DNA of 64,000 nucleotides from Hedera helix (GCA_947179155.2 OX359282.1:26085221-26149220), one strand, 5' to 3'. Shown: positions 21,830 to 32,560, counted from the stretch's first letter. Notes: generated by a model from the letters alone, not told the origin. Numbers and translations are program-made.

Positions 21830-22100
21830 TTTTTATTTTTATAAAACTATCAATTATAGGTGTGAAAATATTAATTCCTAATAATAATAATTGTGTGCTT
21901 CCTTCTATGTTGTGTTATCTTTCCTTTGGCTCATTTCCATGTGCGGCACTTTTGAGGACTAATAATTATGTGCTGCACTTGTGAGGACTAATAATTAAAG
22001 AAAATGATATATATTACGAATATTTATGTCAATTATTTTTTAATTGTAAGTTACGTAGATAAGTTTTAATAGTAATATTTTTGGATATATATGTAACAAG
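21830..22100. other. Host spacer after NHL copy 2
   Basis: AT-rich, with a short direct repeat (CACTT(T/G)TGAGGACTAATAATTA near 21945 and 21976). It ends in GTAACAAG (22093-22100), the left target duplication of the hAT element. Confidence 0.5.
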
Positions 22101-22149
22101 CAGGGGCGGATGTACTCAAGGGGCAGGGGAGGCACTGCCTCCGCTGAGT

Positions 22150-22159
<10 letters not shown>

Positions 22160-22232
<73 letters not shown>
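22160..22232. repeat. (TA)n microsatellite
   Basis: About 73 bases of uninterrupted TA dinucleotides just inside the left end of the hAT element. Confidence 0.95.
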
Positions 22233-22237
<5 letters not shown>

Positions 22238-22440
22238 AGGGGCAAATATATAATTTAGTAAATTTAGGGGGCAAATTTTTAAAAAGACTAAACTTAAACT
22301 TAAAACAGTAAACACCCTCCTCCGCCCCTGCTTCCTGAACCAATAAGGAGGAAGAAAATCATATTTTTTGGGGCGGGCCAACAGGGTAGCGTGCTGCGTG
22401 CGCATGACTCTAATTCCGTTCTCATTTTAGGGTGTCCTTT

Positions 22441-24480
22441 CTTTTGACTTTCAGTGAACAAGCAAAGGGAATCTCTCTCTATCTCTCTCCTTCCTTCAAT
22501 ACATATTACTATTAGAGCATCTTAAATCTTTACTCTTTAGCGACTAAGCTGTCTCTTTATCCCTTATAACTCATAAGGTTCAATTTTGGACGTAAGTTCA
22601 ATTTTCTCCTTCATTACTAATTGTGATCCCCTTTCAGCTATTTTTCTAATGTTTCTTCGATAACACATATTGTTAATTTCATGGGTTTATTTCCCCTTTC
22701 AACTGTCACAGTTTCACCCCTTAAACTTTAATCTCTTTAATTAATCTGTGTATTAGTATGAATTAATGTTCTTAAATATGTGCGTTTTTATATACTTTTA
22801 CCCTGGATTTATTGTAATAGCGTATATTAATGTCCTTTATAATTGTATTATTGGGTTTTGATTTGCAGACATTTAATTGGGTTTGTTCTTTTTGTGAGAT
22901 TGACATTTGCAAATTTGATAGCTGATTTGCTCAATATATTTTCCTGGTATGTTATGTTGATCAATCTTCTCTTTTGGTAACTTTTTCCACAAACTCCACT
23001 AGAATTAGAATTAGACAGTAAACTAAACTCCACTAGAAGTATACTTTTTGGACTCTGTACAATTTTAAACCATGGACAAACATAGTTGGTACTTGGTATG
23101 TTTTATTAGTTGCGTTTTTTGGAGGCATGCAATGAAAAAAAAGTTAGTTCTCCAGTAGGACAGCTGAAATAGTTGGTGTTTTTAGGAATGCAATTTCCCA
23201 ACCCTGCCTTCACTGAAATAAAATATAAATAAATAGAGAGAAAGGATTATGTAATTTGCATTTTTTTTTATGAAATCAAACAAAAATTGAATGAAAGCGT
23301 GTTTCATCTTTTGGAAATAAATAATACGAATTTGGTGATAGTTGAATAAAAGTGTGTTTGTGCGTTTCATCTTTTGAAAATTAATACAAATTGGGTGATA
23401 GTTGAATATAAGTGTGTTTCATCTTTAGAAAATAAACTCTACTTGAATGTAAGTGTGTTTCTCCTTTCTCTACTATATTTCTTAATGAGAAAAGGTAATT
23501 CAAAGTCATTTTAACATTGTGATTTCTGTATGAAGTTAAACTATGTTACTAAGTGGATGATGAAGAATTTGGTTTGAGGCCGTGCTCAACTGTAAAAGGT
23601 GTAAAAAAGAATTAGTTATCTATCCAATTATTTGTTCTGTTATGGCAATGATGGATCTATTCCAACTCTAAAGTTGATGAAAATTGATATCATGATTTAT
23701 AATTCTAATTCTAGTGCAGTTGGATCTTATGCTTTTGAAAAACCCTATAGTTTGGAAGAGCATTTAAGTTTCCAGCTGAATTAGACTGCTCTGGTAGTTT
23801 ATAATAAACCTTTTGCTGAAGAGCTTGTTTCATGGTTTAATTTTTTAGTTTACTGTCTAATTTTTGGTAACTTTTTGGTAACTAATTGGTTTAACTCTTT
23901 TGGTAACTTTTTCTCAGTATACTTTTTGGACTCTGTACAATTTTTTTGGTATTTGGTTTTGATAGTAAATCCATAATGCTTAGAAAGTTTGTTGTGCTAG
24001 TTTGTCATATGCTTTCCTGTAATGTGGGGAAAGCTATATATTTCATTAGCAATTTAATCTTGTGAATGTAGTCAATCATGTAATCATGCTGCATCCCTTT
24101 TGAAATCATGACGGATCCCTTTAGAAATTTAAATTGATGGATCCTACTTGATATTTGGTTCTAAAAACATTTGTGGGCAAATAACCAAAGTTTATTTGGC
24201 AGGTGTATGTGTGTTGTAATTGCAGGAAGTGAATTTGTTAGGCTGGAAAGAGAACATAATCAAAAACGTTCTTTTTCAAATTGAATTATGACAAGTATGT
24301 TTCTAAATTATCTATTGAGTTTTAACTCATGTTTTTATTCAGATTTTTTTTTAGTTTAGATTATGAATATTTATTTTTTGTGTGTTTTAGAATTTTATTT
24401 ATGTTGCAATTTGCATAAATTAGTGGTTTGTTTGAGGTTATTAATTGTATCATTTGTTGATTGATTTAGGCATTAATGAT
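22441..24480 (+). other. Leader and probable intron(s) of the hAT transposase gene
   Basis: AT- and T-rich sequence with CT-rich runs near 22478-22500 and no conserved frame. It ends in a good 3' splice-site context (TTGATTGATTTAG, followed by GCATTA) five to ten bases before the transposase ATG at 24481. A TTTTTGGTAACTTTTT motif is repeated near 23870-23910. Confidence 0.45.
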
Positions 24481-25502
24481 ATGTTTGCAAAATTCAAACG
24501 TTCCAAAACTGAATCATCAACATCACAATCCATTCGAGTCGATGAAAGTACTCAAAATATCTCAAATGAAATTCCTATTCAAGAATCATCTCAAAATACT
24601 AATTCTCAATCCCAAGTTGAATTCAGTATAGAAGATGTACTTGTTACTGATCCGGGATTAAGACCATCAATAATGGAATACAATGCTAACAAGATAGATA
24701 TTATTCATCGAAGATATTTGCTCAAGGGCCCTTATCAACCAATGCTTTCCAAATTCCTTCATACTATGATTTACAGAGAGAAACGTAGATTTAACCCCGA
24801 TTGGTACAAAAAAGTATGTCGCTTGGTTGGAATCTAGTGAGAGGAAAGTTGTAGTATTTTGCTTATATTGTTATCTATTTAAAGCAGATGTGGTCAAGGA
24901 GGTGGGGATACATTTGTTGGTAAGGGATTTAATAATTGGAGGAAAATGCAATACTTATCTGCACATGTTGGAGAGACACCTAATAGTATTCATAGAAGAT
25001 GCATGTTGGCTTGTCAAGATTTGAGGAATCGGAAGCAACACATAGATATCAAACTTTTCAATATATCAAACCAAGAAAAAAAAAGATTACAAGATTCGCC
25101 TACTCTCATCTATTAAGTGTGTTAGGCTGCTTTTAAATGAGGGGTTGCCTTTCCGTGGCCATGATGAATCAGATGCTTCGAAAAGGCGAGGTTTGTTTCT
25201 TTCTATTCTAAAGTTTTTATTTGAGAACAATGACAAAGTGAATAAGGTTGTGTTGAAAAATGCTCCTGGGAACCACAAATTGACAGCACCTTCAATCCTC
25301 AAAGACATTTGTAGTGCCGCTGCATTTTTGACCACAAAAGCTATAGTTGCAGAGATCGGGGATAATTTTTTCTCTCTGTTAGTTGACGAGGCTCGTGATT
25401 CATCAATTAAAGAACAAATGGCCGTTGCTTTACGTTATGTGAACAAACATGGGTTGTTATTAAGTATTTTCTTGGCATTGTTCATGTTTTTAATACATGT
25501 GC
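24481..25502 (+). pseudogene. hAT transposase, N-terminal half (interrupted)
   Basis: Starts MFAKFKRSKTESSTSQS. A Ser/Gln/Asn-rich region leads to GPYQPMLSKF and the domain typical of TTF-type zinc-finger transposases (VVVFCLYCYLFKAD, near 24850). The frame is then broken by stops or frameshifts (24834-25025, 25025-25090). It resumes with LLLNEGLPFRGHDESD, SILKDICSAAA and FFSLLVDEARDSSIKEQMA (DUF4371-like, carrying the first catalytic Asp in VDEARD) up to GIVHVFNTC in a shifted frame. Here the Tekay-type unit is inserted at 25503, and the reading continues exactly at 39183. It would have cut and pasted hAT ends in the nucleus; it is now inactive. Confidence 0.85.
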
Positions 25503-25908
25503 TGTGACGCCCCCAAATCACTATACTTACTATAGATGACTTGGTGTTCATTATAAATGCTAAATCATTAGGGTTATGGATGATTTTCTTTATTCATAAA
25601 CAAAATTCACATCCTAATTTCCAAAGATCTTTCATTATTTTATATCAAGTCTTTGTAATCGATACAAGAGACTTAATACTTAATCGTGACATTTTATCAT
25701 TATGATTTAGATATTCTATAACTTTACATGTTCCAATATCCACGATATTAAATCATTAGGACGGCTCTTGGGAACATAGAATCTCGCGGTGAATGTTTGT
25801 ATCTTCACCAATGATAAATGTTTGCATCTTTATCCGTGACAAATGATTGTATCTTTGTCCGGTGCAAAATTCTCTTTTCGTACAGAACATTACCCAACTA
25901 GTTAAAAC
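25503..25908 (-). repeat. 3' LTR of the outer Tekay unit, distal (U5) part
   Basis: Plus strand starts TGTGACGCCCCC, so the LTR ends GGGGGCGTCACA in its own sense. The other part is 35711-38466. The younger element and its second AAAAC copy (25909-35710) separate them. Confidence 0.85.
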
Positions 25909-26748
25909 TGTAAGACCCCGAATTTTCTGAAATATAAAATTTAATTTTTTCATATATATATATTTTTTTCTTCATAAAACAGTAAGTGGTTAAATTGGCA
26001 AAGTTAAAAGTTAAGGATGTTCCGTGCAAATTATACCTTATTGGACAATATTCTTTTTGTCGGGGAATATTCGTTTTGTCGGGGAATATTCGTTTTGCCC
26101 GTACGACGGCGCAATATAATATTCGTGTCGTACGACGGCGCCGAAATAACTAATTATTGGTGGAACCCACAACGGAATATTTGTCGGATATAGAAAACGA
26201 CAGAAGTAATTTTTTTAAATAAAAATAGTCAACGGTGTTAACTGTTAAAATACCGGTGATAAAAGAATAGTAGCATACGGTAGTTTATGGTATTTTCTGT
26301 AGCACACGGTATTGCGCAGTGTCTTATATTATTGATATGATAATTGACACCGTAACTATTGCACATCATTTCATCAATAATTATCGCTGCATAATATTTT
26401 ATGTTATCAATTCAATAATTGTTGTTACACAGTATTTTGCATTATTGATTTAATAATTATCATTACACTGTATTTCATATCATTGAATCAATAATTGTTG
26501 ATGCACTGTAGTTAAAAATTATTGAACCTAATAATTGGCATAGTAGTTGTTGCATTATTATGAATTATTACTATGGTAGTATTATTTGGTAATTTGATTA
26601 TTATAATATATTCATAAAGTTGTTTGTTTTATTAGACAATATAATATATAAAGTTATTTGTTTTATTAGAAAAATATTATTATATTCAGAAGTTACTATG
26701 CAAGTTACTGTGCAAGTTACTGTGCCAAATTTGAATTCGTTGAATTCG

Positions 26749-26768
26749 TCTGCGCAGAGGCTGCGCAG
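26749..26768. promoter_or_regulatory. Doubled CTGCGCAG palindrome upstream of the LTR TATA box
   Basis: CTGCGCAG occurs twice with a three-base spacer (CTGCGCAGAGGCTGCGCAG), about 60 bases before the TATA box. The same arrangement is in the 3' LTR (33421-33440). It could form a hairpin or bind a dimeric protein. Confidence 0.5.
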
Positions 26769-26830
26769 CCTTTTCTGCCGATTTCAACATTGGCGTGCTG
26801 CCAACAACCGCGCATAGTACCATTTTTCTC

Positions 26831-26840
26831 CTATAAATAG
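26831..26840 (+). promoter_or_regulatory. LTR TATA box, 5' LTR
   Basis: CTATAAATAG in a T-rich context, the best core promoter match in the LTR. The 3' LTR copy is at 33503-33512, and the related solo LTR has GCTATAAATAG at 51265-51275. Confidence 0.7.
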
Positions 26841-27428
26841 CTTGTTCAGCTGAATAGAAAAATCATACCTAAAACATAAAATTTTTCTATAAGAATTTTA
26901 TGAGTTTTCTCTGAGAATAGTGAGGTTATTTTGAGAGTTTGAAAGCCAAAAGGAGTGCAGAAAATTTTCAAGTAAGTCTTTTATTAAAGAGTAGTAATTT
27001 CATAAATTCCTATATTTCACGGTATCCACAAATCTTCCTTTAGAAGACTCTTCTTTGAGAAGATTCATTTTTAAAAGCTTTCTTTGGAAGATTTATTTTA
27101 GAATATTATTTTAAAAACTATTTTAAAGTAGTTATATTATACTACAAAAATTATGTTAAATATATATAATTTTGATAGTTCATAATATACGAGTTATCAT
27201 ATACTTTGAAATTTATATGTGGTAATTACTAATTATATTAAAAATATATAGGTTGATCAATCTCATTTAAATCAATATCCAGTCACGTGTTAAGGTAAGG
27301 GGTATCACTCTTTTCATCATCATAAATGGATATTATTTTCTTTCTTACTTGAAGGGATTATCATTCTTTGATTCTCGAAAATAATATCGTTTCTTTCTTG
27401 TGCCATTTATTTCCATGTATTAAATTGT

Positions 27429-27685
27429 GGGAATAACCTTACGGCGCGGTTTACCGCCTGTTGGTGAATAACCTTTTGTATTCATTCCTTATTAATCTTT
27501 GAGAATAACCTTACGGTGCGGATTACGCCTGTTTGGTGAATAACTCTTCGTGTTCAAATTCTATTAAATTGTGGGAATAACCTTACGGTGCGGATTACGC
27601 CTGTTTGGTGAATAACTATTCGTATTCAAATTGATGGGAATAACCTTACGGTGCGGATTATCGCCTGTTGGTGAATAACCCTTGT
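27429..27685. repeat. Four tandem ~70-bp units with hairpins, 5' LTR
   Basis: Each unit has GGGAATAACCTTACGG (first base varying) and ends in GGTGAATAAC. Each centre can pair: GCGGTTTACCGC, GCGGATTACGC (twice) and GCGGATTATCGC. Copies are at 34101-34356 in the 3' LTR. Four units with GCGGATTGCCGC are in the solo LTR at 51601-51867. Confidence 0.85.
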
Positions 27686-29035
27686 TATTTGTCTCGTGTG
27701 GAAATAATTTGTCTACACGAATTATCACATGACACTTTTATTCCATATTCGTAAGTGATATCATTTTCCTTTATACTCATAAGGGATACCATCTTTTTCA
27801 TCTTCCATTATTCAAACTTACTATGGTAAGGGATATTAATTCCCTTCACCTTTTGTTAATCAAACCTGCTACGGTAAGGGATATTATTTTCTTCCATACA
27901 CCTAAATCGAAACTTATTATGGAACTATTGCTTCTATAATTCCTGAAAATATTATATGTTCCATAATAGTTGAATTTCATTAGTTCAACTGAACCTTCCT
28001 ATTTTCTGAACATTTCTATTGAACTGTAATCGTTATTCTGAACTGTGGATCTTGAATATCATTTTTAAATTTCACTCCACATCATGTTGGCAATTTGGAC
28101 ATTATTTGAATCTGCACAAAGTAAACTTCCGATACTTATTGTTTATCCTGTTCTTCTGTTCATCATTTGTATCACTGTTATTTGTATTAATCATCAAGAA
28201 TCAAGCTGTTGTGAATATCTGTGGCCGGGGGCCCAGATGTGATATAATTGTTGAACAGATGATAGGTTAAAGGCGATATACTAGGTTAAAGGCGATACAT
28301 CTGTTCGGTGTCTTTTATGACACGTGGTGAATGTTCTCTTTGGCCCGTAGTGCAAAGATGAACTGTTGGTTGGTATGATTATGACCAAAGGCTGAATCTG
28401 GTATAATCATGACCGTTGGTGTTATATTGAATGTCTTTGGCCCGTAGTGCAAAGACGAACTGTTGATCTGCATGATTATGACCAGGAACTGTGAAGTTGT
28501 ATTATCTTGACTAATGGTATTTCAGATGATAAAAGTTGATGATATTTTTACTAAAAAGAGAAGCGAGTGGACATTATAGTCTGCATTATTCTTCTAATAG
28601 ATTGTTCATTCCGCTGCTATTATTGATCTGAACGTTGTTTAAGAATTTAACTGCAGTTTTTGATATAAACCTTGTAGTCTATTGTATTCTATCAAGAACT
28701 CAACTGTTGAAGGCTAATGATAAATTATTCGTCATTATCTTAGTCATGATATTTCTTACTGGGCTATTTGAGCTCACCCTTTCTTTTCGTTCCATTGTTT
28801 TTCAACAGGAGATGAGAACGTAACGGGGTCTAGCCGGGGAATGGAGTGAGAGTGCGGGGATAGCTATCATAGTCTTCACGTGTTATAAAATAGTGTGGCA
28901 ATAATAATGAAGACTTAGTTGTGTTGTATTATCCACTGTATTGTTGTACGTTGTATTTCATTGTAATAATTTTGTTGTAGTCTTTTGACGACTCAAGTTT
29001 GGGCTGTGTGGGCCTAGATTTGGGGGCGTCACAGT

Positions 29036-29047
29036 TGGCATCAGAGC
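29036..29047 (+). other. Primer binding site, initiator tRNA-Met type with one change
   Basis: TGGCATCAGAGC two bases after the LTR. The usual Tekay site is TGGTATCAGAGC, complementary to the end of initiator tRNA-Met, so there is one T-to-C difference. Confidence 0.8.
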
Positions 29048-29233
29048 TTAGGGATATGGTCTTTAATGGAGATCTGGGGTTAGAACTAGGAGGGGAGAGA
29101 CGAATAGAATCAGTCACTAGTATGTCCTACCTAAATTAGATTTTATTATCTAATGAGTTGATTTGAATATAGGGACATGAAGTGATGAGTCAGTTTATTT
29201 GAACTAACATTTATTTTGTGACCACAGTTAAGT

Positions 29234-29842
29234 ATGGCGTCTGGAAATCAGGAGGTTAACCACGGAGTACCCGAAGTGAATGTAGAGGCCACAAACAATT
29301 CTTCTACAAACTCAGAGTTGAATAATTTGCCTAAAGCAAAAATTGTTTGTATCCGATCTAAAGAAGAAGAAGGTGAAAGTTCTACCGTCGTTCTTCCAAA
29401 TTCGTTCTTTAAAGGATATCCGGAACTTGCGGAAATTGTTGCCTTTAATTTGCTCGACAGTTGGAAACATATCATCACCTGGTTATGCTCGATAACAAAG
29501 GATCAGAATATATGGACGTTCTATATAAGTCTTTGGGATTTATGGTGTTCGAGCTATGATTTTCAAGATTATTTAAAAATGATGTATCTATACTTTTGGG
29601 CGTTACAATTTAGAGGAATTCAGGTTAAGTTAGTCACTATCGTGGAAACTGTAGTCTATCGAAAATACTATTTTAATGGAAATCATTGGTACGCTACTAC
29701 TGATGAAGTTGAAGAATCTGAGAAACAGTTCGTTAGAGAACTATTTCGTGGTATCCCCATGGTTGAAATACGTGAAGATCCGGATGAAGTATATGGGACT
29801 CGATTTGATGATGACAGCCTTGATGATCAAGAAATCGAATGA
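29234..29842 (+). CDS. Chimeric ORF: Tekay gag N-terminus fused to an unidentified protein segment
   Basis: 202 residues from an ATG at the normal gag start. The first about 28 residues (MASGNQEVNHGVPEVNVEA...) align with the gag ORF at 8068. From about base 29319 the similarity stops. An open segment of about 174 codons follows, rich in Trp, Tyr and Phe, with an acidic end (EIREDPDEVYGTRFDDD). At about 29838 the Tekay sequence resumes in the protease region, and a TGA at 29840-29842 closes the frame. The gag capsid core and both zinc knuckles are gone. I do not recognise the inserted segment: no clear motif, signal peptide or membrane helix. A captured gene fragment, a piece of another transposon, or chance are all possible. 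Confidence 0.6.
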   Translation: MASGNQEVNHGVPEVNVEATNNSSTNSELNNLPKAKIVCIRSKEEEGESSTVVLPNSFFKGYPELAEIVAFNLLDSWKHIITWLCSITKDQNIWTFYISLWDLWCSSYDFQDYLKMMYLYFWALQFRGIQVKLVTIVETVVYRKYYFNGNHWYATTDEVEESEKQFVRELFRGIPMVEIREDPDEVYGTRFDDDSLDDQEIE

Positions 29843-30495
29843 GGTGATGACCGGTAAGCTATTCATCAATTCTCGAGAAGTCTATGCCATGTTAGATATT
29901 GGCTCTATCCACTCTTTTATCTCACCTATATGTACTCAACGTTTAAATTTGCCTATTGAAAACTTAAATCTTGTCTTATCAGTTGAAATCTCATTGGGAG
30001 AAATACCTATTACATTTACTATCTATAAATCTTGCCTAGTTTAAATCAACAACCTCACATTACCTGTTGACCTTATTTCTTTGGAGATGCATGAATTTGA
30101 TGTGATTTTAGGAATTGATTGGTTGACTACCCATCATGCTAAAATTGATTATTTTCATAAGATTATTAGTTTTCATATTCCTAATCAACCTGTCATGCAA
30201 ATTCAAGCACCTAAACCATTGAAATCTATAACTATTATTTCTAGCCATAAAGTCATTCGTTTATTGAAAAACGGATGTCAAGCCTTTTTAGCCCATGTCA
30301 TTGATTTGAACAAAAACACGTCAACCTTGAATGATATTCCTATTGTTAATGAGTTCCTGACGTTTTTCCTGAGGAACTTCCTGGCTTATCCCCAAACCGA
30401 GAAATTGAATTCTGTATCGATCTTGAACCCGATACTAAACCCTTTTCCAAAGCTCAATACCAAATGGCTCCCATAGAACGCCAAGAGATGAAAGT
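29843..30495 (+). pseudogene. pol: Tekay protease and RT entry region, broken
   Basis: Protease begins as in the copy at 9240 (GKLFINSREVYAML), but the catalytic DTGS is DIGS (LDIGSIHSFISP). A TAA in SCLV*INNL and a frameshift near 30350-30360 (after DIPIVNEF) break it. The stretch FDVILGIDWLTTHHAKIDYFHK is the conserved end of protease. The linker before RT (LDIGIIRA near 30503) is then joined directly to CEKSFQELKRRL, which belongs after RT. The RT core, roughly 200-250 residues including the catalytic box, is deleted at about 30520. Confidence 0.85.
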
Positions 30496-32436
30496 TTGAT
30501 TATTAGATATCGGTATCATTCGAGCGAGGAATGCGAGAAGAGTTTTCAAGAACTCAAGAGGAGACTTGTTTCAGCTCCTGTTCTGACCATTCCATCAGGA
30601 TCAGGAGAATTCATCATATATAGCGATGCTTCAGGCAAAGGTCTAGGTTGTGTCCTTATGCAACATGGAAAGGTTATAGCTTATGCCTCTCGACAACTCA
30701 AAGATTATGAGAAAAATTACCCTACTCATGATCTAGAGTTGGCAGCAGTCGTTTTCGCGTTGAAGATCTGGAGACACTACTTGTACGGAGAGAAAGTGGA
30801 TATCTATACGGATCATAAAAGTCTCAAGTATTTCTTCACCCAGAAGGAACTCAACATGCGACAACGACGTTGGCTTGAGCTGTTGAAGGATTATGATCAC
30901 ACAATCCAGTATCACCCGGGAAAGGCGAATGTTGTAGCTGACGCTTTGAGCAGAAAATCTTATGCGAGTACAAGTGCACTGCTGACAACACAAAAGCGTA
31001 TTTTGTACGACTTGCAAAAGATGGAGATGGAGCTAAAGACACCAGGGACCCACTCGAAGATTGCTCACGTGCGAGTAGAACCAGCTTTAATCGATAAAAT
31101 TAAAGCTGCTCAAGCTACCGATCCGGAACTGATAAACATGATAAAAAAAGTACAAGAAGGTACCATTCCCGAAGCAAGAATCGACGAGAAAGGAATACTT
31201 CGAGTCAACTCTCGACTCTGTGTTCCTAACGATCCTGAATTAAAGCATAAAATCATGATGGAGGCACACAACACGCCGTTTGCAATCCACCCAGGAGGTA
31301 CCAAGATGTATCGAGATCTTCGACATACATTTTGGTGGAACAATATGAAAAGAGAGATTGCAGAGTTTATCTCAAGGTGCCAAACTTGTCAACGTGTCAA
31401 GGCAGAGCATCAAGTACCTAAGGGTCCATTACAACCACTTGAGGTTCCCGAATGGAAGTGGGAACACATCAATATGGATTTCGTGACGGGTCTTCCCAAA
31501 GTTTCTCAAGGCTTAGATGCAATTTGGGTCATCGTAGATAGATTGACCAAATCCACTCATTTCTTGCCTATACGAGAAAACTTTTCACTTGAACGTCTTG
31601 CCGGTATGTACATAAATGAAATCGTGAGACTGCATGGCATGCCAGTTTCCATAGTTTCTGATCGAGATCCTAGATTCACTTCACGCTTTTGGATCAGTCT
31701 ACAAAAAGCTATGGGCACTGAACTACGTTTTAGTTCTGCATACCATCCTCAAACGGACGGACAATCGGAAAGGACGATCCAGACCCTCGAAGATCTTTTG
31801 AGACTTTGCGTACTAGATTTCAAAGGAAGTTGGGATAAGTACTTGCCATTGGTGGAATTTTCCTACAACAACAGTTACCAAGCAAGTATAGGTATGGCTC
31901 CATTCGAGGCTTTATATGCACGCAAGTGTCGCTCTCCAGTATGTTGGAATGAGGTAGGAGAAGCAAAACTGTTGGGACCCGAGTTGGTACGCTTGACAAC
32001 AGAAAAGATCCAAATGATCCGACAACGAATACAGACCGCACAAGAACGACAAAAGAGTTATGCTGATCTTCATCGGAGAGACGAAAGTTTCAACGTCGGA
32101 GATCATGTATTCTTACGTGTTTCTCCATGGAAAGGGGTTACGAGATTCGGAAAGAGAGGAAAGCTCAACCCTCGATTTGTTGGCCCATTTGAAATTCTCG
32201 ATCGAGTAGGAACTGTAGCCTACAGACTAGCCTTACCACCAAGTATGTCTCGCATCCATAACGTTTTTCACATATCTATGTTACGTAAATATGTGAAGGA
32301 CCCAAACCACGTCATTGAGTTAGAACCAGACGTTATAGCAGAAGATTTAACGTATGAGGAGGTACCTGTTAAGATCCTAGATAAGAAGGAGCAGATCTTA
32401 CGCTCAAAGGTTATACCTCAAGTTAAGGTTTTATGA
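30496..32436 (+). CDS. pol: Tekay RNase H and integrase, truncated in the chromodomain
   Basis: 646 open residues; the first Met is not the native start. RNase H spans about residues 25-155 (IIYSDASGKGLGCVL, YTDHKSLKYFF, VVADALSRK). Integrase follows, with a zinc finger (H in IHPGGTKMYRDL, CQTCQ near 288-293). Its catalytic residues are D in NMDFVTGLP, D in VSDRDPRF and E in GQSERTIQ. A GPY/F module (PRFVGPFEILDRVGTVAYRLAL) and the start of a chromodomain (LTYEEVPVKILDKKEQIL) complete it. A TGA at 32434-32436 stands where the conserved Trp (TGG) of the chromodomain is expected. The domain would otherwise continue to about 32515 (RELESEMKSRYPYLF). Chromodomains steer integrase to chromatin; here it is incomplete. 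Confidence 0.9.
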   Translation: MIIRYRYHSSEECEKSFQELKRRLVSAPVLTIPSGSGEFIIYSDASGKGLGCVLMQHGKVIAYASRQLKDYEKNYPTHDLELAAVVFALKIWRHYLYGEKVDIYTDHKSLKYFFTQKELNMRQRRWLELLKDYDHTIQYHPGKANVVADALSRKSYASTSALLTTQKRILYDLQKMEMELKTPGTHSKIAHVRVEPALIDKIKAAQATDPELINMIKKVQEGTIPEARIDEKGILRVNSRLCVPNDPELKHKIMMEAHNTPFAIHPGGTKMYRDLRHTFWWNNMKREIAEFISRCQTCQRVKAEHQVPKGPLQPLEVPEWKWEHINMDFVTGLPKVSQGLDAIWVIVDRLTKSTHFLPIRENFSLERLAGMYINEIVRLHGMPVSIVSDRDPRFTSRFWISLQKAMGTELRFSSAYHPQTDGQSERTIQTLEDLLRLCVLDFKGSWDKYLPLVEFSYNNSYQASIGMAPFEALYARKCRSPVCWNEVGEAKLLGPELVRLTTEKIQMIRQRIQTAQERQKSYADLHRRDESFNVGDHVFLRVSPWKGVTRFGKRGKLNPRFVGPFEILDRVGTVAYRLALPPSMSRIHNVFHISMLRKYVKDPNHVIELEPDVIAEDLTYEEVPVKILDKKEQILRSKVIPQVKVL

Positions 32437-32547
32437 AGGAACCAAGATATTGAGGAAATGACCCGGGAGCTAGAATCTGAGATGAAGTCTAGGTATCCAT
32501 ACCTCTTCGAAATGCCAGGTACGTCAATTTCGGGGACGAAATTTCAT

Positions 32548-32559
32548 AAGGAGGGGAGG
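32548..32559 (+). other. Polypurine tract of the young Tekay element
   Basis: AAGGAGGGGAGG one base before the 3' LTR; primer for plus-strand DNA synthesis in LTR elements. Confidence 0.85.
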
Positions 32560-32560
32560 T

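Larger units (their letters stand above)
25909..29033 (+). repeat. 5' LTR of the young Tekay element
   Basis: Starts TGTAAGACCCCGAATTTT, ends GGGGGCGTCACA; 3125 bp. A TATA box (CTATAAATAG, 26831-26840) is followed by a leader. Upstream lie direct repeats of TTTTGTCGGGGAATATTCG (26055-26095), GTACGACGGCGC twice (26100-26142), AT-rich repeats around AATAATTGTT, and a doubled CTGCGCAG palindrome. Downstream lie four tandem 70-bp units (27429-27685) and two copies of a TTTGGCCCGTAGTGCAAAGA repeat (28340-28500). Only short chance frames are present. Confidence 0.92.

Noticed and set aside
22152..22405. Open frames with Tyr-Ile repeats
   Set aside because: Direct translation of the (TA)n microsatellite.
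26620..26817. Small open frame present identically at 26620 and 33292 (also pairs 28019/34691 and 28635/35307)
   Set aside because: They are the two LTR copies of one element; identity reflects the young insertion, not conserved genes.
27429..27685. CRISPR-like regularly spaced repeats
   Set aside because: Plant nuclear LTR context, tandem units without unique spacers, duplicated in both LTRs.
29319..29838. Reading the unidentified segment as a plant virus protein
   Set aside because: The aromatic-rich composition prompted the idea, but no viral motif can be named from the sequence, so it is left unassigned.
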